Assembly: GCA_026415505.1 (NCBI GenBank)
Contig: JAOAGY010000030.1
Coordinates: 1-34,718 of the forward strand
Reading direction: 5' to 3'
Length of the DNA: 34,718 nucleotides
Source of the DNA: Chlorobiota bacterium
GTDB taxonomy: Bacteria; Bacteroidota; Ignavibacteria; Kapaibacteriales; NICIL-2
The position numbers and the translations under genes were made by a program. The notes beneath the pieces were generated by a model. That model worked only from the letters and a program-made list of their open reading frames with translations, made no database searches and was not told the origin of the DNA. Positions 1 to 8,468 of this stretch are shown piece after piece. Each line of letters begins with the position of its first letter. Within the stretch, counting starts at the first letter, position 1.

Positions 1-1098
1 AAGGCGATAAAGCTGCTCTAAGTCGGGAGCGTTCTGGTAGAGTTCCTGGAGCATCTCCTGCGCCGACATCCGACCCCATTTGACTGCTCGGCGTAGCAAG
101 TACGGCACAGGACTATGTGGCTCGATCGTGCCGAGAAAGTCTGCGATGCGTTCGAGTGCACGATACGCATCCTCGCGGCTCTGCAGCGCACCACCGACAC
201 CCGCAACCTGTACCCCCGCCACCGCGGCGTTCTGGCTCGATTCCGGTTCTGCTTCCTCTGCTGTCACGCTCTGCCCGATGCCGCGCTCTTTGCAGATTCG
301 TTGGACAAATTGAAGCACTAAAGCGACTGCCTCTTTGCTTTTGCCCAGAGAAAAATCTGCATCGCTGGGTTCCTCCAGAAATGGGCGGAGTTGCTCACAC
401 TGCTGTCGGACAATGCTTTCCACGTCGTCGAGAAGCGATACTCCCTGGTCGAGTTGTTCAGCCAGTGCTGCGTAGAATTCGTCGGGAGTGTCGCGCAAGG
501 ACGCAGTGAACATGTCGCTTGTCGGCCGACCGTCTTCGATCGCTCGGCGTTTATCTTCTTCGTCGAGCCGATCGATGTGCGATGCATCCAGATAATCGCC
601 CCATCGGTATGAGCGAAGCTCGGAATTCTGTGGTGCAGTCATCGAAATGTGTCTCAGCCGCTCGTCGAGTTTCCCGAAAAACTTCGTCAATACATTGGTG
701 CGGCGATAGAGCATGTTCGGCTCCTCCAATTGTGGATGGAGCTGCTCCCAATACTGTGCACAGAGTGCGCCGAGCAATTGTAATCCATCGTTGAAACCCT
801 CCAGACCATGATTGCGGAGCAACGCTTCGCACAGCCAGACAGCAACCTGCAAATCTTTAGACTTTGTTTCGAGTATGTCCTCACAGAGCTGCTGGACCTT
901 GCTCCAATCTGCCGTGCGCACTTCCTCCCATGCCTCGCGCTGAATGGCGGGGTCGTCTTCGCGCATCGCTTCGGTGATCTGCAAGTACTGCGGCGAGGCG
1001 CTTTGGTCGCTGCCTGCGGGTTCGTCGTCGCTGATCGGCTGGAGCAAAAGCTCGAGATCAATCACTGGCATTGCAGCACCATCGTGGGCGTTCGACAT
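1..1098 (-). CDS. tssA: TssA (ImpA-type) type VI secretion protein, 3' end cut by window edge
   Basis: Reading leftwards from an ATG at 1098, the minus strand stays open for 366 codons to the window edge with no stop. The N-terminal part holds the ImpA_N pattern (LELLLQPISDDEPAG, then ADWSKVQQLCEDILETKSKD and LRNHGLEGFNDGL). The visible end holds the TssA C-terminal signature SREDAYRALERIADF ... EPHSPVPYLLRRAVKWGRM, so few residues should be missing. TssA proteins cap or prime the T6SS sheath and contact the baseplate in the cytoplasm. The start lies 3 bases after the tssM stop, so it is the last visible gene of the tssK-L-M-A run. A second in-frame ATG ten codons on (MPVIDLELL) could be the true start, and neither has a clear ribosome site. 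The family call is firm; the start is not. Confidence 0.9.
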   Translation of the reverse strand, partial: MSNAHDGAAMPVIDLELLLQPISDDEPAGSDQSASPQYLQITEAMREDDPAIQREAWEEVRTADWSKVQQLCEDILETKSKDLQVAVWLCEALLRNHGLEGFNDGLQLLGALCAQYWEQLHPQLEEPNMLYRRTNVLTKFFGKLDERLRHISMTAPQNSELRSYRWGDYLDASHIDRLDEEDKRRAIEDGRPTSDMFTASLRDTPDEFYAALAEQLDQGVSLLDDVESIVRQQCEQLRPFLEEPSDADFSLGKSKEAVALVLQFVQRICKERGIGQSVTAEEAEPESSQNAAVAGVQVAGVGGALQSREDAYRALERIADFLGTIEPHSPVPYLLRRAVKWGRMSAQEMLQELYQNAPDLEQLYRL

Positions 1099-1101
1099 GT
1101 T

Positions 1102-4100
1102 CTATCGCGGTGCGGGCAGCGTACCGATGAACGGGATTTGAAGTATCCCGTCGCTGCTCGATGGACTGATGTCAACATCAAAATACAACACCATCGTCGG
1201 TTCTTGGGTCGTTGTGCCAGTGACAGGTGCCGATGCCAGAACACGAAACATCAAGCGCAACTTGCTGCTGGCGTCGTTGGTGCTGTGATTGGCTATCATT
1301 CTCAGCAGGGACCACATCCCTCCCCAGCGAAACGAAGCTGTCCGTGGGTCTGTCAGTTGATACTTGCCTTCGATCCACTGAACCGGCACTATCCCGGATT
1401 CCTTCGCCCAGCGAATATCAACGCTGAGTTGGTCGCCCGGACGCCATTGCAACGTCGCCTGCTCACCGGGAGTGAAGAGCAGCTTGCCCGTTTCTTGACC
1501 GTTCGGTGATTGGACGGAGACTTTCGTGTACACCGCTGCAGCGTTCTGTTCCGATGCGGCGTTCGTTCGATATGTCATCGTTATCGTGTATGCTCCGCTG
1601 GTTGGGTCCGATGCGAAGGTGACGGGACGGAAAAATTCCTGTGCCCGCGCCAGTTGCGCGAGAATCTGAGAGTGATTGTCCGGAATCGAGCCACCGAGTG
1701 CGGTCAGCAATCGTGCGAATGCGAGCTCGTTCGAAATGCTCGTCAGGTAACTGCGTACTGTTGCTGGATCGGCGTCCTGGTTGGATAAACCGAAGGGGAA
1801 ATAGCGCTGAATAGCGGTCGTCGCTTGATAAATGCTGCGGTAATCCTCGTGAAAGCGGCGGTCGGCATTGGCGATAATGCCGCGACGAATATCGGTGGCG
1901 ATCTCGCGAATTTTTCGTGCGAAGTAATCTTCCTGCGAGTGCGCTCCGCGCTGGATGACTGCTTTTTGGAGTTCCAATGGCGTCTGCAGTGTGATATTTC
2001 CCAAACTCACGATGAACTCTTCGAGTTTAGCGAGCGAATTGTTCGGTGCCTTTGTTGTGTAGCCTTCGAGCGTTCGGGCAATCAACATCCACTGGCGTAT
2101 TGTCGAACTATTTTGCGTACTCAACGATGCTTGAGGAGCAATTCCAGAAGAGCTGTAGAAATTCAACAACGGCAAAACGTACTGCTTGCACCATTGCTCG
2201 ATCGGTTCACGTTGACGTGCGAGATACTCTTGTGCCTCTTCGGTCGTCTGAACATCGAACGCCAGTGAGAGGACCGATTGATTCGGCTTCCACTGTAAGA
2301 GTTTGGTGTCGGTAATCGAAACCGAGTAGAGCGATCGTTCGGCGAGCCAGCTCGACATGATGCTCAGCAAACCAGCAACCTGCCGCGCCAGGATCGTTGC
2401 CAGTTGGTGTCCGCTGCCATCGCTACTTGTGCTCAGCTGGCGGAGCGCTGCGATCAGGTGGGGGGCGGCTTCCTGGAGAGATTGTGCTTCCATGCTGAAA
2501 TCATCCTCGCCCATGCGTCCGGAAATCGTCTGCACCGATGCCGCTCGTACGACGATGTCTTGAATTGTCCGTTGCAAGCCGCGCTGGAGAACACGCTCGG
2601 CAGGCACCTGCAGCTCGGTCGGGAATAAGTTCATTTGGTCGTTGAGAAACTTCACGTATGCTTCGATCGTGGGCGTGACGATTTTCAACGATGTCGCGTT
2701 CCAAATGATGTGTTGGGACGGACCGAGTTGGCTTTGCAGACTGCTGAGTTGTTGCCGTGACCCGTCGAGCACAGCGAAGGGTTGCTTACGCCATTCGACG
2801 AAGGCGGCAGCGGTTTTTTCCATCGGCGGTGTCAGTTGGAATCGCTTGGTTTCGGGATGAAGGTAAACGACCGCGGTCGAGTCGGATGATTCGTTCCGCA
2901 TCCCAACGGTGGTATTGACCAGTTGCAGTCGCATGACGGTGAAAAGCGAATCCATTCGTCGTTCGAACACCGCGCGAATCGTCCCGCCGAGCAGCCGAGA
3001 CACAGCCACTCGTTCGAGGAGTTTTTTCGTCGTTGCATCGGGTACAAACACTTCACGCGACATCCATTCGGTGTTGGGGTGCTTCAATGCAGCCGCCAGC
3101 CGATCGAGCGAGACTGCCAGTCGCGTAAATGCTGCGACGATTTCGTCGTCTGTGGTGTTGGAACGTACTGTTGCATAGGCGGTCGTGAGTGCGGCGACAG
3201 ATGACGTAACGGCATTACCGAGCGTGGCGTGCTCGGTACATTGCTCGACCATGCGAAGCGCCTTTTCTGCAAACCGCTGACGAAGTTGATCTATCAGTAC
3301 GGGCTCGACACGCACTCGTTCCATGAGGCGGTAGTCGGACTCGATGAGTTGGGCGACGTCGTCCTCGATGCGCGCCTGGTAGAGGTAGTCAATCACCTTT
3401 GCCAGTCGCTGATCGCGGTGGGGGACTGCCAGCGCGTTGTACAATCCCGCATGGTACTCGAATTCGGCGACTGCTTGAACGTAGCGCGCGAAGGCAACAT
3501 ACTCGGGGGTCGTCGCCAGATCGAACCGCCGCAAGTTCAACGTATCGGCTGGCAAATACGTCGCATTCGGATCGGTGATCAACTGCGCGCGACGAAGAAA
3601 TTCCTCCTTCATGCCCGTCATGACGACCTCGCGCAAGCTTTGCGCCAGGACCGAGCGAAGACGGTTGTGCAGTGCACCGATCCACGAGGGTGGTAATCCG
3701 TACGAGAAGAGCCTGTTGTGCTCCAGCGTGGCAAAGTATGCCAAATACTGCCGCGTTTTGTCGGCGTAATAGTACGGGTTCTGCAGCTTTTCACGTTCGT
3801 ATCGGAAGCTTTTTCGGTCGTCACGGATTTGTTCGAGGACCTGCTGCAAAGTATCGGCTCGACGCCGAAGTTCTTTCCACTGGACTGCTGTCGCAGTGAT
3901 CATCCCGACGACGATTGCTGCCGTTGCGACGTGGGCGGCAACGGAAGCATAGCTCCGTCGGACCAGGTGACGGCGTTTGGGGCGCGCAACAGCTGGCTCG
4001 CGGAAAATTTTTGTCCGGAACAGATCGCCGACAAAACATAGGTCAGCGGTTGTACCCGTCGAACTTTCTGTCGGTACGGAAGGAGTCGGTGTTGCGCCGA

Positions 4101-5058
4101 CAAAGTAGATGCCGCGCAGTGCCAGCCAAGGAGAGCGCTTGTCTCTGTTGAAAAGGACATCGAGCCATTGCCCAACTGGCTCGATTATTTGTTCGAAAGA
4201 ATGCTGCAGTCCGAACAATGTAGCGGGTGATCGGCTCCGACCGAGGAGGTCGAATTGGAGTGCATCGAGCTGCGCGATCACTGAGCCGATGGCTTGTTCA
4301 GCCCACGTATCATCGAAGAGTGTCTCCGGTGCGTAAGGCGAATTCCAGCCGAGAATCGAGTGTCGTTGCTCTGCCGGGAGCGCATCTACAAACGCACCGA
4401 AGCCGCCCAACTGGTCTGCATGCGTGACGACTACATAGACCGGCAACACCATTCCAATTCGACGGCAGAGCTCGGTGAGCCGGTCCGCAAGCAGACGCGC
4501 CTGCTGCTGCTGACCCTCTTCGAACTGGGCAATGTCGCTGAGCGGAAGCACGACGACAATCCCGTCGAGCGGTCGTCGCTCGCGATGATAGAGCAGGAGC
4601 CGTCGGAACGCTTTCCACACTCGGCGCCGATAGGTGTACCAAGCAGGTTGGTCCGCAGGGATGCTGTAGGTGCCGGCAAGATCGAGAACGACGCCGTCAC
4701 GAAAAATTCCCCAGTTGAGCATGCCGCTGTCGGCGATCGGATTCGGACTGGTCAGGCTCCGCAGCATCGCTGTCTTGCCAGCGCCGGCTGGACCGATCAT
4801 TACGTACCACGGGCGATCGTAACGGAACGTTCGCTTACCGATCGCGTGACGGAGTGCAGCGACTCCCTCTCGCATCGAGCGACGCAAATCCAACAGCAAC
4901 AGATTCCGCAGCCATTGCCGCAGTTCGCTCCACACTCCCGCGCTCGTCTGGCTTATCCGCCGAGCGACTGCGATCCGTGTGCGAAGCAGGGCAATCGCTG
5001 CAACCGCAATCGCGACGAATGCAATCGAACCGATCAGAATCAAGACCAGCGGAGACAT
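1102..5058 (-). CDS. tssM: TssM/IcmF inner-membrane protein of the type VI secretion system
   Basis: This 1318-residue protein is the large inner-membrane component of the T6SS trans-envelope complex. A hydrophobic segment lies at residues 4-25. It is followed by a cytoplasmic NTPase domain with Walker A GPAGAGKT (89-96) and a VVLDLAGTY stretch like the IcmF G-domain. A second membrane segment lies near residue 372 (HVATAAIVVGMITATAV). The rest is the long periplasmic IcmF-related region, ending in the C-terminal beta domain that binds TssJ in characterised systems. Length (about 1100-1300 usual) and motifs fit a functional ATPase-type TssM. Only one N-terminal membrane helix is obvious, where many TssM have a pair. 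The gene starts 3 bases after tssL ends and stops 3 bases before tssA, so translation is probably coupled. Confidence 0.95.
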   Translation of the reverse strand: MSPLVLILIGSIAFVAIAVAAIALLRTRIAVARRISQTSAGVWSELRQWLRNLLLLDLRRSMREGVAALRHAIGKRTFRYDRPWYVMIGPAGAGKTAMLRSLTSPNPIADSGMLNWGIFRDGVVLDLAGTYSIPADQPAWYTYRRRVWKAFRRLLLYHRERRPLDGIVVVLPLSDIAQFEEGQQQQARLLADRLTELCRRIGMVLPVYVVVTHADQLGGFGAFVDALPAEQRHSILGWNSPYAPETLFDDTWAEQAIGSVIAQLDALQFDLLGRSRSPATLFGLQHSFEQIIEPVGQWLDVLFNRDKRSPWLALRGIYFVGATPTPSVPTESSTGTTADLCFVGDLFRTKIFREPAVARPKRRHLVRRSYASVAAHVATAAIVVGMITATAVQWKELRRRADTLQQVLEQIRDDRKSFRYEREKLQNPYYYADKTRQYLAYFATLEHNRLFSYGLPPSWIGALHNRLRSVLAQSLREVVMTGMKEEFLRRAQLITDPNATYLPADTLNLRRFDLATTPEYVAFARYVQAVAEFEYHAGLYNALAVPHRDQRLAKVIDYLYQARIEDDVAQLIESDYRLMERVRVEPVLIDQLRQRFAEKALRMVEQCTEHATLGNAVTSSVAALTTAYATVRSNTTDDEIVAAFTRLAVSLDRLAAALKHPNTEWMSREVFVPDATTKKLLERVAVSRLLGGTIRAVFERRMDSLFTVMRLQLVNTTVGMRNESSDSTAVVYLHPETKRFQLTPPMEKTAAAFVEWRKQPFAVLDGSRQQLSSLQSQLGPSQHIIWNATSLKIVTPTIEAYVKFLNDQMNLFPTELQVPAERVLQRGLQRTIQDIVVRAASVQTISGRMGEDDFSMEAQSLQEAAPHLIAALRQLSTSSDGSGHQLATILARQVAGLLSIMSSWLAERSLYSVSITDTKLLQWKPNQSVLSLAFDVQTTEEAQEYLARQREPIEQWCKQYVLPLLNFYSSSGIAPQASLSTQNSSTIRQWMLIARTLEGYTTKAPNNSLAKLEEFIVSLGNITLQTPLELQKAVIQRGAHSQEDYFARKIREIATDIRRGIIANADRRFHEDYRSIYQATTAIQRYFPFGLSNQDADPATVRSYLTSISNELAFARLLTALGGSIPDNHSQILAQLARAQEFFRPVTFASDPTSGAYTITMTYRTNAASEQNAAAVYTKVSVQSPNGQETGKLLFTPGEQATLQWRPGDQLSVDIRWAKESGIVPVQWIEGKYQLTDPRTASFRWGGMWSLLRMIANHSTNDASSKLRLMFRVLASAPVTGTTTQEPTMVLYFDVDISPSSSDGILQIPFIGTLPAPR

Positions 5059-5061
5059 CGG

Positions 5062-6423
5062 TTACCTACGTGATAAAACAACTTCGACACGACGGTTCGC
5101 AGCGCGCCCCTCATCGGTCGTATTTGGAGCACGCGGATTGCGGGACCCCATCCCAATCGCTCGCAGACGTTCGAGCGGCGTGCCATGCTGCATCAGGTAC
5201 GTTACAACTCGTTCAGCGCGCATCGTCGACAGTCGCAGATTCGACTCGGTATTGCCTCTCGAGTCGGTGTAACCATACACCGTGATGGCAAGGGACGTGT
5301 CCGAGCCCAATGCACGCGAGAGGGCTTCGAGCCATGGTTCCGAGTGCATTGTCAAGTCTGCACTACCTGCTTCGAATGATACCCGATCGAGCACAATGGG
5401 ACGCCCGACCAGCGTTGCGAGTCGCTCGAGTACAATGGTCCGACGGATGAGCGATGTGTCGTCGCTTCTGAGCGTGTCGAGAACAGGGAAGCAGCCTGCT
5501 GCTTCGCATATCAGTGCGAGTGTGCGCCGAGGTGGCAATGCGATACGAGCCTCGCCGGCCAGTACAATCGCGGTGTCGGCGATTACTTCCCATCGCGTCG
5601 CATCGTAGAGGCGTAGGATGGCAGGACCCGATGCAGATGCCGTGATAGTGAGAGCTAATTCGGGATGGGTCCGCGGTGGTGTCCGCTGAACCTGTCCGAA
5701 CACGATTGCCGGCGATTCTTCGATCTCGTCAGCGGCACGCCGAAGCGGCGCGGTCAGGATGAACCATACAACCATGGATGCCAGGACCGTCGCAACGATC
5801 GAAGCTGCCAACATCACGTAGCGGCGGTACGATGGAGCAAAGTATTCGATATCTCCGCCGCTGAATAATCGCAGATCGGATGTCCCCGCCATGTGTACGG
5901 TAACGACACCCGGCATATAGGGACGGTTGCACACGACTTCATAGAGTTGCGCGGTGAGCTGTTCGATTGGGGTGTCTGTCTGGCTGCCTCGCCACTTGCC
6001 GCGAAATCCCAGCAACAGTGACAAAAGGTACACCTTCGCAACCTCGACCGCGTGAGCATTTTGTCGCTCGCCGATGATGCGTACGGCTCGGTTGAAAAAT
6101 TCTTCGCCAGCGATATAGGTCCCCACGACGGCCACTTCGAGCAAATTCTGCTGCCACCACAGCTGGTGGGTCCATGGAGTAGTAATGAGCAATTCGTCGG
6201 CAACGGCGACCATCGCATACCGAACATCTCCATATGCGTCGAGAAAGCTTCCGCCGATCCGAGTGGCTCGGCGATCGTATTCGGCGATGTGTTCGACCAA
6301 TCGGCGTTGGATGTGCTCCGGCGGGAGTGTCGCCGACGTTTCGTCGCTGGCAATGTCCCGAACTATGAGAAAAACCTCTCGAAACCAGCGAACAAGCAAC
6401 GACTGTCCAAAACGACCGAGCAT
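5062..6423 (-). CDS. tssL: TssL (DotU) with C-terminal OmpA-like peptidoglycan-binding domain
   Basis: The protein has 453 residues. Residues 1-195 are a DotU/TssL cytoplasmic domain (FLDAYGDVRYAMVAVADELL, then TTPWTHQLWWQQNLLE, then VYLLSLLLGFRGKWRG). One membrane helix follows at about 203-223 (VMLAASIVATVLASMVVWFI). After a periplasmic linker there is an OmpA-C domain at about 340-453 with YGYTDSRGNTESNLRLSTMR AERV and a final NRRVEVVLS. The Asp and Arg that bind diaminopimelate in this family are present. TssL anchors the TssJLM complex, and versions with an OmpA extension bind the cell wall directly. The gene lies 4 bases after tssK and 3 before tssM. It is an unambiguous evolved TssL. 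Confidence 0.94.
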   Translation of the reverse strand: MLGRFGQSLLVRWFREVFLIVRDIASDETSATLPPEHIQRRLVEHIAEYDRRATRIGGSFLDAYGDVRYAMVAVADELLITTPWTHQLWWQQNLLEVAVVGTYIAGEEFFNRAVRIIGERQNAHAVEVAKVYLLSLLLGFRGKWRGSQTDTPIEQLTAQLYEVVCNRPYMPGVVTVHMAGTSDLRLFSGGDIEYFAPSYRRYVMLAASIVATVLASMVVWFILTAPLRRAADEIEESPAIVFGQVQRTPPRTHPELALTITASASGPAILRLYDATRWEVIADTAIVLAGEARIALPPRRTLALICEAAGCFPVLDTLRSDDTSLIRRTIVLERLATLVGRPIVLDRVSFEAGSADLTMHSEPWLEALSRALGSDTSLAITVYGYTDSRGNTESNLRLSTMRAERVVTYLMQHGTPLERLRAIGMGSRNPRAPNTTDEGRAANRRVEVVLSRR

Positions 6424-6427
6424 CGGT

Positions 6428-7762
6428 TCACACCTTGACTTTGACGTACAGACTCAGCTCCGCTGGTGCATGGTCGCTGCGCTCACGGAGATGGTTCTCG
6501 ATGCAGAGGTGTTCGCCGAAGATGGCACAATCGTCGTCGAGAATGATCTCGTAGAGAACAGTGCCGCGGCTGACGACGACTTCCGGGATGCGTTCGACAA
6601 GACGCCGTCCTGCACCTAACACACGCCGGAGCTTCAAGCTCGGCAGCAAACTGACGGTGCCGATAACGGCATGTTCAATCCAACCCTGCAAATCCGATTG
6701 AGACACGGCAGGTTTGGGATGAGCTGCAACAATGAATGTGCTGCCACGCCACTGCTGTTTGAGTTCAGCTTTGAAGACCGTTCCTTCGAGCTGGAACGGG
6801 ATTCGGAGGTAGGTCTCGATGGCTGCCTCTGTTACCATGCGCAGGATATAGCGGCGTAGCTGGTCGAAACTGGCGTACACGTCGCTATGGTTGTACGGGC
6901 GAAACAGTGGCGGTATGCGTTCTGTCCCCAGCGCGGCGACATTGCCGGCAACGAGCGCCAGTACGTTGAAGAGTACCCACGGATGCGTCGTGTTCGAGGC
7001 AAGCAATGTTTCCAGCAATGGCAGTTGGGCGGTAAGCGAAGCGACATAGAACTTGAATTCATCTATGACCAATTCGCTGATCCCAGGCTGTGGATTGTTG
7101 ATACGGTTGACCAACTGCTGTGCTTTTTCACGAAGGCGAAGGATGATACTCTCGATGATTCCGCCCAGCGGCGAATCCAGCTCCACATGCAACAGTGGAG
7201 GAAGGTACGACGTCAATGCGAGTCCTTCGTGCTCCCATGCGACTTCTGCGATCGGAATGCCGACGAGTCGCGCGGGCAATGCATCCGCCAAAACAAGCTG
7301 CACACGAGGTTGGAGAATCGTTACCTCGCTCGACTCTTGTCCGTGTTCGCCGTACGTGAGGACGTCGCGTTGACCAAGCCGATAGCGCCGATACCCAGTT
7401 GAAAGTTCTTCTTCGTCGCTGGCTGCCAGAGCAAGCCAAATGCGACTGGGTCGCTCACGGAGCTGCTCAGCGCTGCTGCGAAGGTCCAACTGGAGCGGTT
7501 CCTGGCTGTCTGTTGCCGAGTAGGCAATGACCGTTCCGTCGGGGAAGATCCCCTCCACGTGCGAGACTTCGATGAACCCTGTCGTTAGTGCAGCCATATT
7601 GAACCGCAGACGGAGTATGCCCCAACTGTATGGGTTCAGCACCATTGCACGGTAGTGCGTCAATGCGTCGTTGCGGCTGAAGCTGTAGCGGAAATGCTCC
7701 GGTAGCAACAACATCCCGTCGTACCAGTGGAGCGGCGGGGGTGGCGTGGGCAATTGTTCCAT
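6428..7762 (-). CDS. tssK: TssK, type VI secretion baseplate adaptor
   Basis: TssK trimers join the T6SS baseplate wedges to the TssJLM membrane complex. The N-terminus (HWYDGMLLLPEHFRYSFSRND) is the TssK hallmark, followed by the NPYSWGILRLRFN and VEGIFPDGTVIAY stretches of the shoulder domain and a C-terminal receptor-binding region. I chose the ATG at 7762 because it puts the hallmark about 14 residues from the start and gives 444 residues, the family's normal size. The frame stays open to a GTG at 7894, which would add 44 residues with no family match. It is the first gene of the minus-strand run tssK-tssL-tssM-tssA. Its promoter should lie in the roughly 250-base divergent gap shared with the lipoprotein gene at 8014. 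Confidence 0.93.
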   Translation of the reverse strand: MEQLPTPPPPLHWYDGMLLLPEHFRYSFSRNDALTHYRAMVLNPYSWGILRLRFNMAALTTGFIEVSHVEGIFPDGTVIAYSATDSQEPLQLDLRSSAEQLRERPSRIWLALAASDEEELSTGYRRYRLGQRDVLTYGEHGQESSEVTILQPRVQLVLADALPARLVGIPIAEVAWEHEGLALTSYLPPLLHVELDSPLGGIIESIILRLREKAQQLVNRINNPQPGISELVIDEFKFYVASLTAQLPLLETLLASNTTHPWVLFNVLALVAGNVAALGTERIPPLFRPYNHSDVYASFDQLRRYILRMVTEAAIETYLRIPFQLEGTVFKAELKQQWRGSTFIVAAHPKPAVSQSDLQGWIEHAVIGTVSLLPSLKLRRVLGAGRRLVERIPEVVVSRGTVLYEIILDDDCAIFGEHLCIENHLRERSDHAPAELSLYVKVKV

Positions 7763-7935
7763 AACCTGACCCGTTGTGGCAGTTGTACGAGTCTGCGCCG
7801 ATGCGAGCGATCGAACAGCCTCGTGCTGAGCCTGTAGCGCAAGCACTATGCCAACCAGTGCCGGAACTCGGCTGAAGCGACAGAATCGCTGCACCAGGTG
7901 ACGCGGACAAACTTAGCACGGGCGCGCTACACCTG

Positions 7936-7957
7936 GAATCCGAAGTTTTACGGATTC
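7936..7957. promoter_or_regulatory. Inverted repeat in the tssK / tssJ-like divergent gap
   Basis: GAATCCG (7936-7942) is mirrored by CGGATTC (7951-7957) across an 8-base AT-rich loop. It lies in the gap between two divergent T6SS genes, so it could be an operator or the 5' hairpin of a transcript. No T-run follows on either strand, which argues against a terminator. I could not define -35/-10 boxes with confidence. The rest of the 7763-8013 gap shows nothing else recognisable. Confidence 0.3.
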
Positions 7958-8013
7958 GTCGTTGCCGAGCGTCGTACGTAAGTTTGGCACAGCTATTGAC
8001 AGGTGATGATACT

Positions 8014-8433
8014 ATGAAGTGGCTTGCAGTCGGCTTGTTGCTCTTTGCCGGGTGTGCATCGAGTATCTATCTCGGCGTCGAGTCGGAAAACAACGCAAAC
8101 TTCGGCGCTCCTGTCCAGGTAGATTTCGTTTTTGTGCGCGATGCCGACCTGGAGCGTCAGCTTATAACGTTATCAGCGCAGGAGTGGTTCGCGAAACGAA
8201 CGCAAGTTGAACGCGATTACCCCGACAAAGGCGTGCTCGACGTCGTCTCGTTCGAGTTCATTCCTGGTCAAAAAATCCCTCAGATGAAGGTCAAGGGCAA
8301 CGGTGCCGATCACGCCATCGTGTTCGTCAACTTCGGTCGCTCGACAGGCACCGGTCGTGCGCGGGTACCGGTCGGCTCGACCGTGTCGTTGCGGCTGGGA
8401 GAAACTGCATACCACCTCGATGTTCAGGATTAG
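8014..8433 (+). CDS. Small outer-membrane lipoprotein, probably TssJ-like
   Basis: The protein has 139 residues with a type II signal peptide (MKWLAVGLLLFAGC, lipidated Cys14). The mature part reads as a small beta-rich domain: a PVQVDFVFV strand, a helix with LSAQEWFAKRTQVERDYP, a FIPGQ turn and a HAIVFVNF strand. This order (paired strand, helix, PGQ turn, late VF-A/N-F strand) resembles T6SS TssJ lipoproteins, which tether TssM to the outer membrane. No TssJ is otherwise seen here, and the gene is divergent from tssK-L-M-A, which supports the role. The start is set by AGGTGA at 8001-8006, 7 bases before the ATG. Sequence identity to classic TssJ is not obvious, so the assignment rests on context and fold-like pattern. 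It could be an unrelated T6SS-linked lipoprotein. Confidence 0.6.
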   Translation: MKWLAVGLLLFAGCASSIYLGVESENNANFGAPVQVDFVFVRDADLERQLITLSAQEWFAKRTQVERDYPDKGVLDVVSFEFIPGQKIPQMKVKGNGADHAIVFVNFGRSTGTGRARVPVGSTVSLRLGETAYHLDVQD

Positions 8434-8468
8434 CATCTGCTGGCGCCGATATGGCTCGATACCTCCGT

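Noticed and set aside
7763-7894. A longer TssK from a GTG at 7894, with a slightly hydrophobic N-terminus like a signal peptide
   Set aside because: TssK is cytoplasmic, and the family N-terminus begins at the ATG at 7762; the extra 44 residues match nothing.
7983-8000. Sigma-54-like promoter (TTGGCAC ... TTGAC) before the TssJ-like gene
   Set aside because: The -12 element has GA instead of GC, and the start of transcription would fall on the ribosome site.
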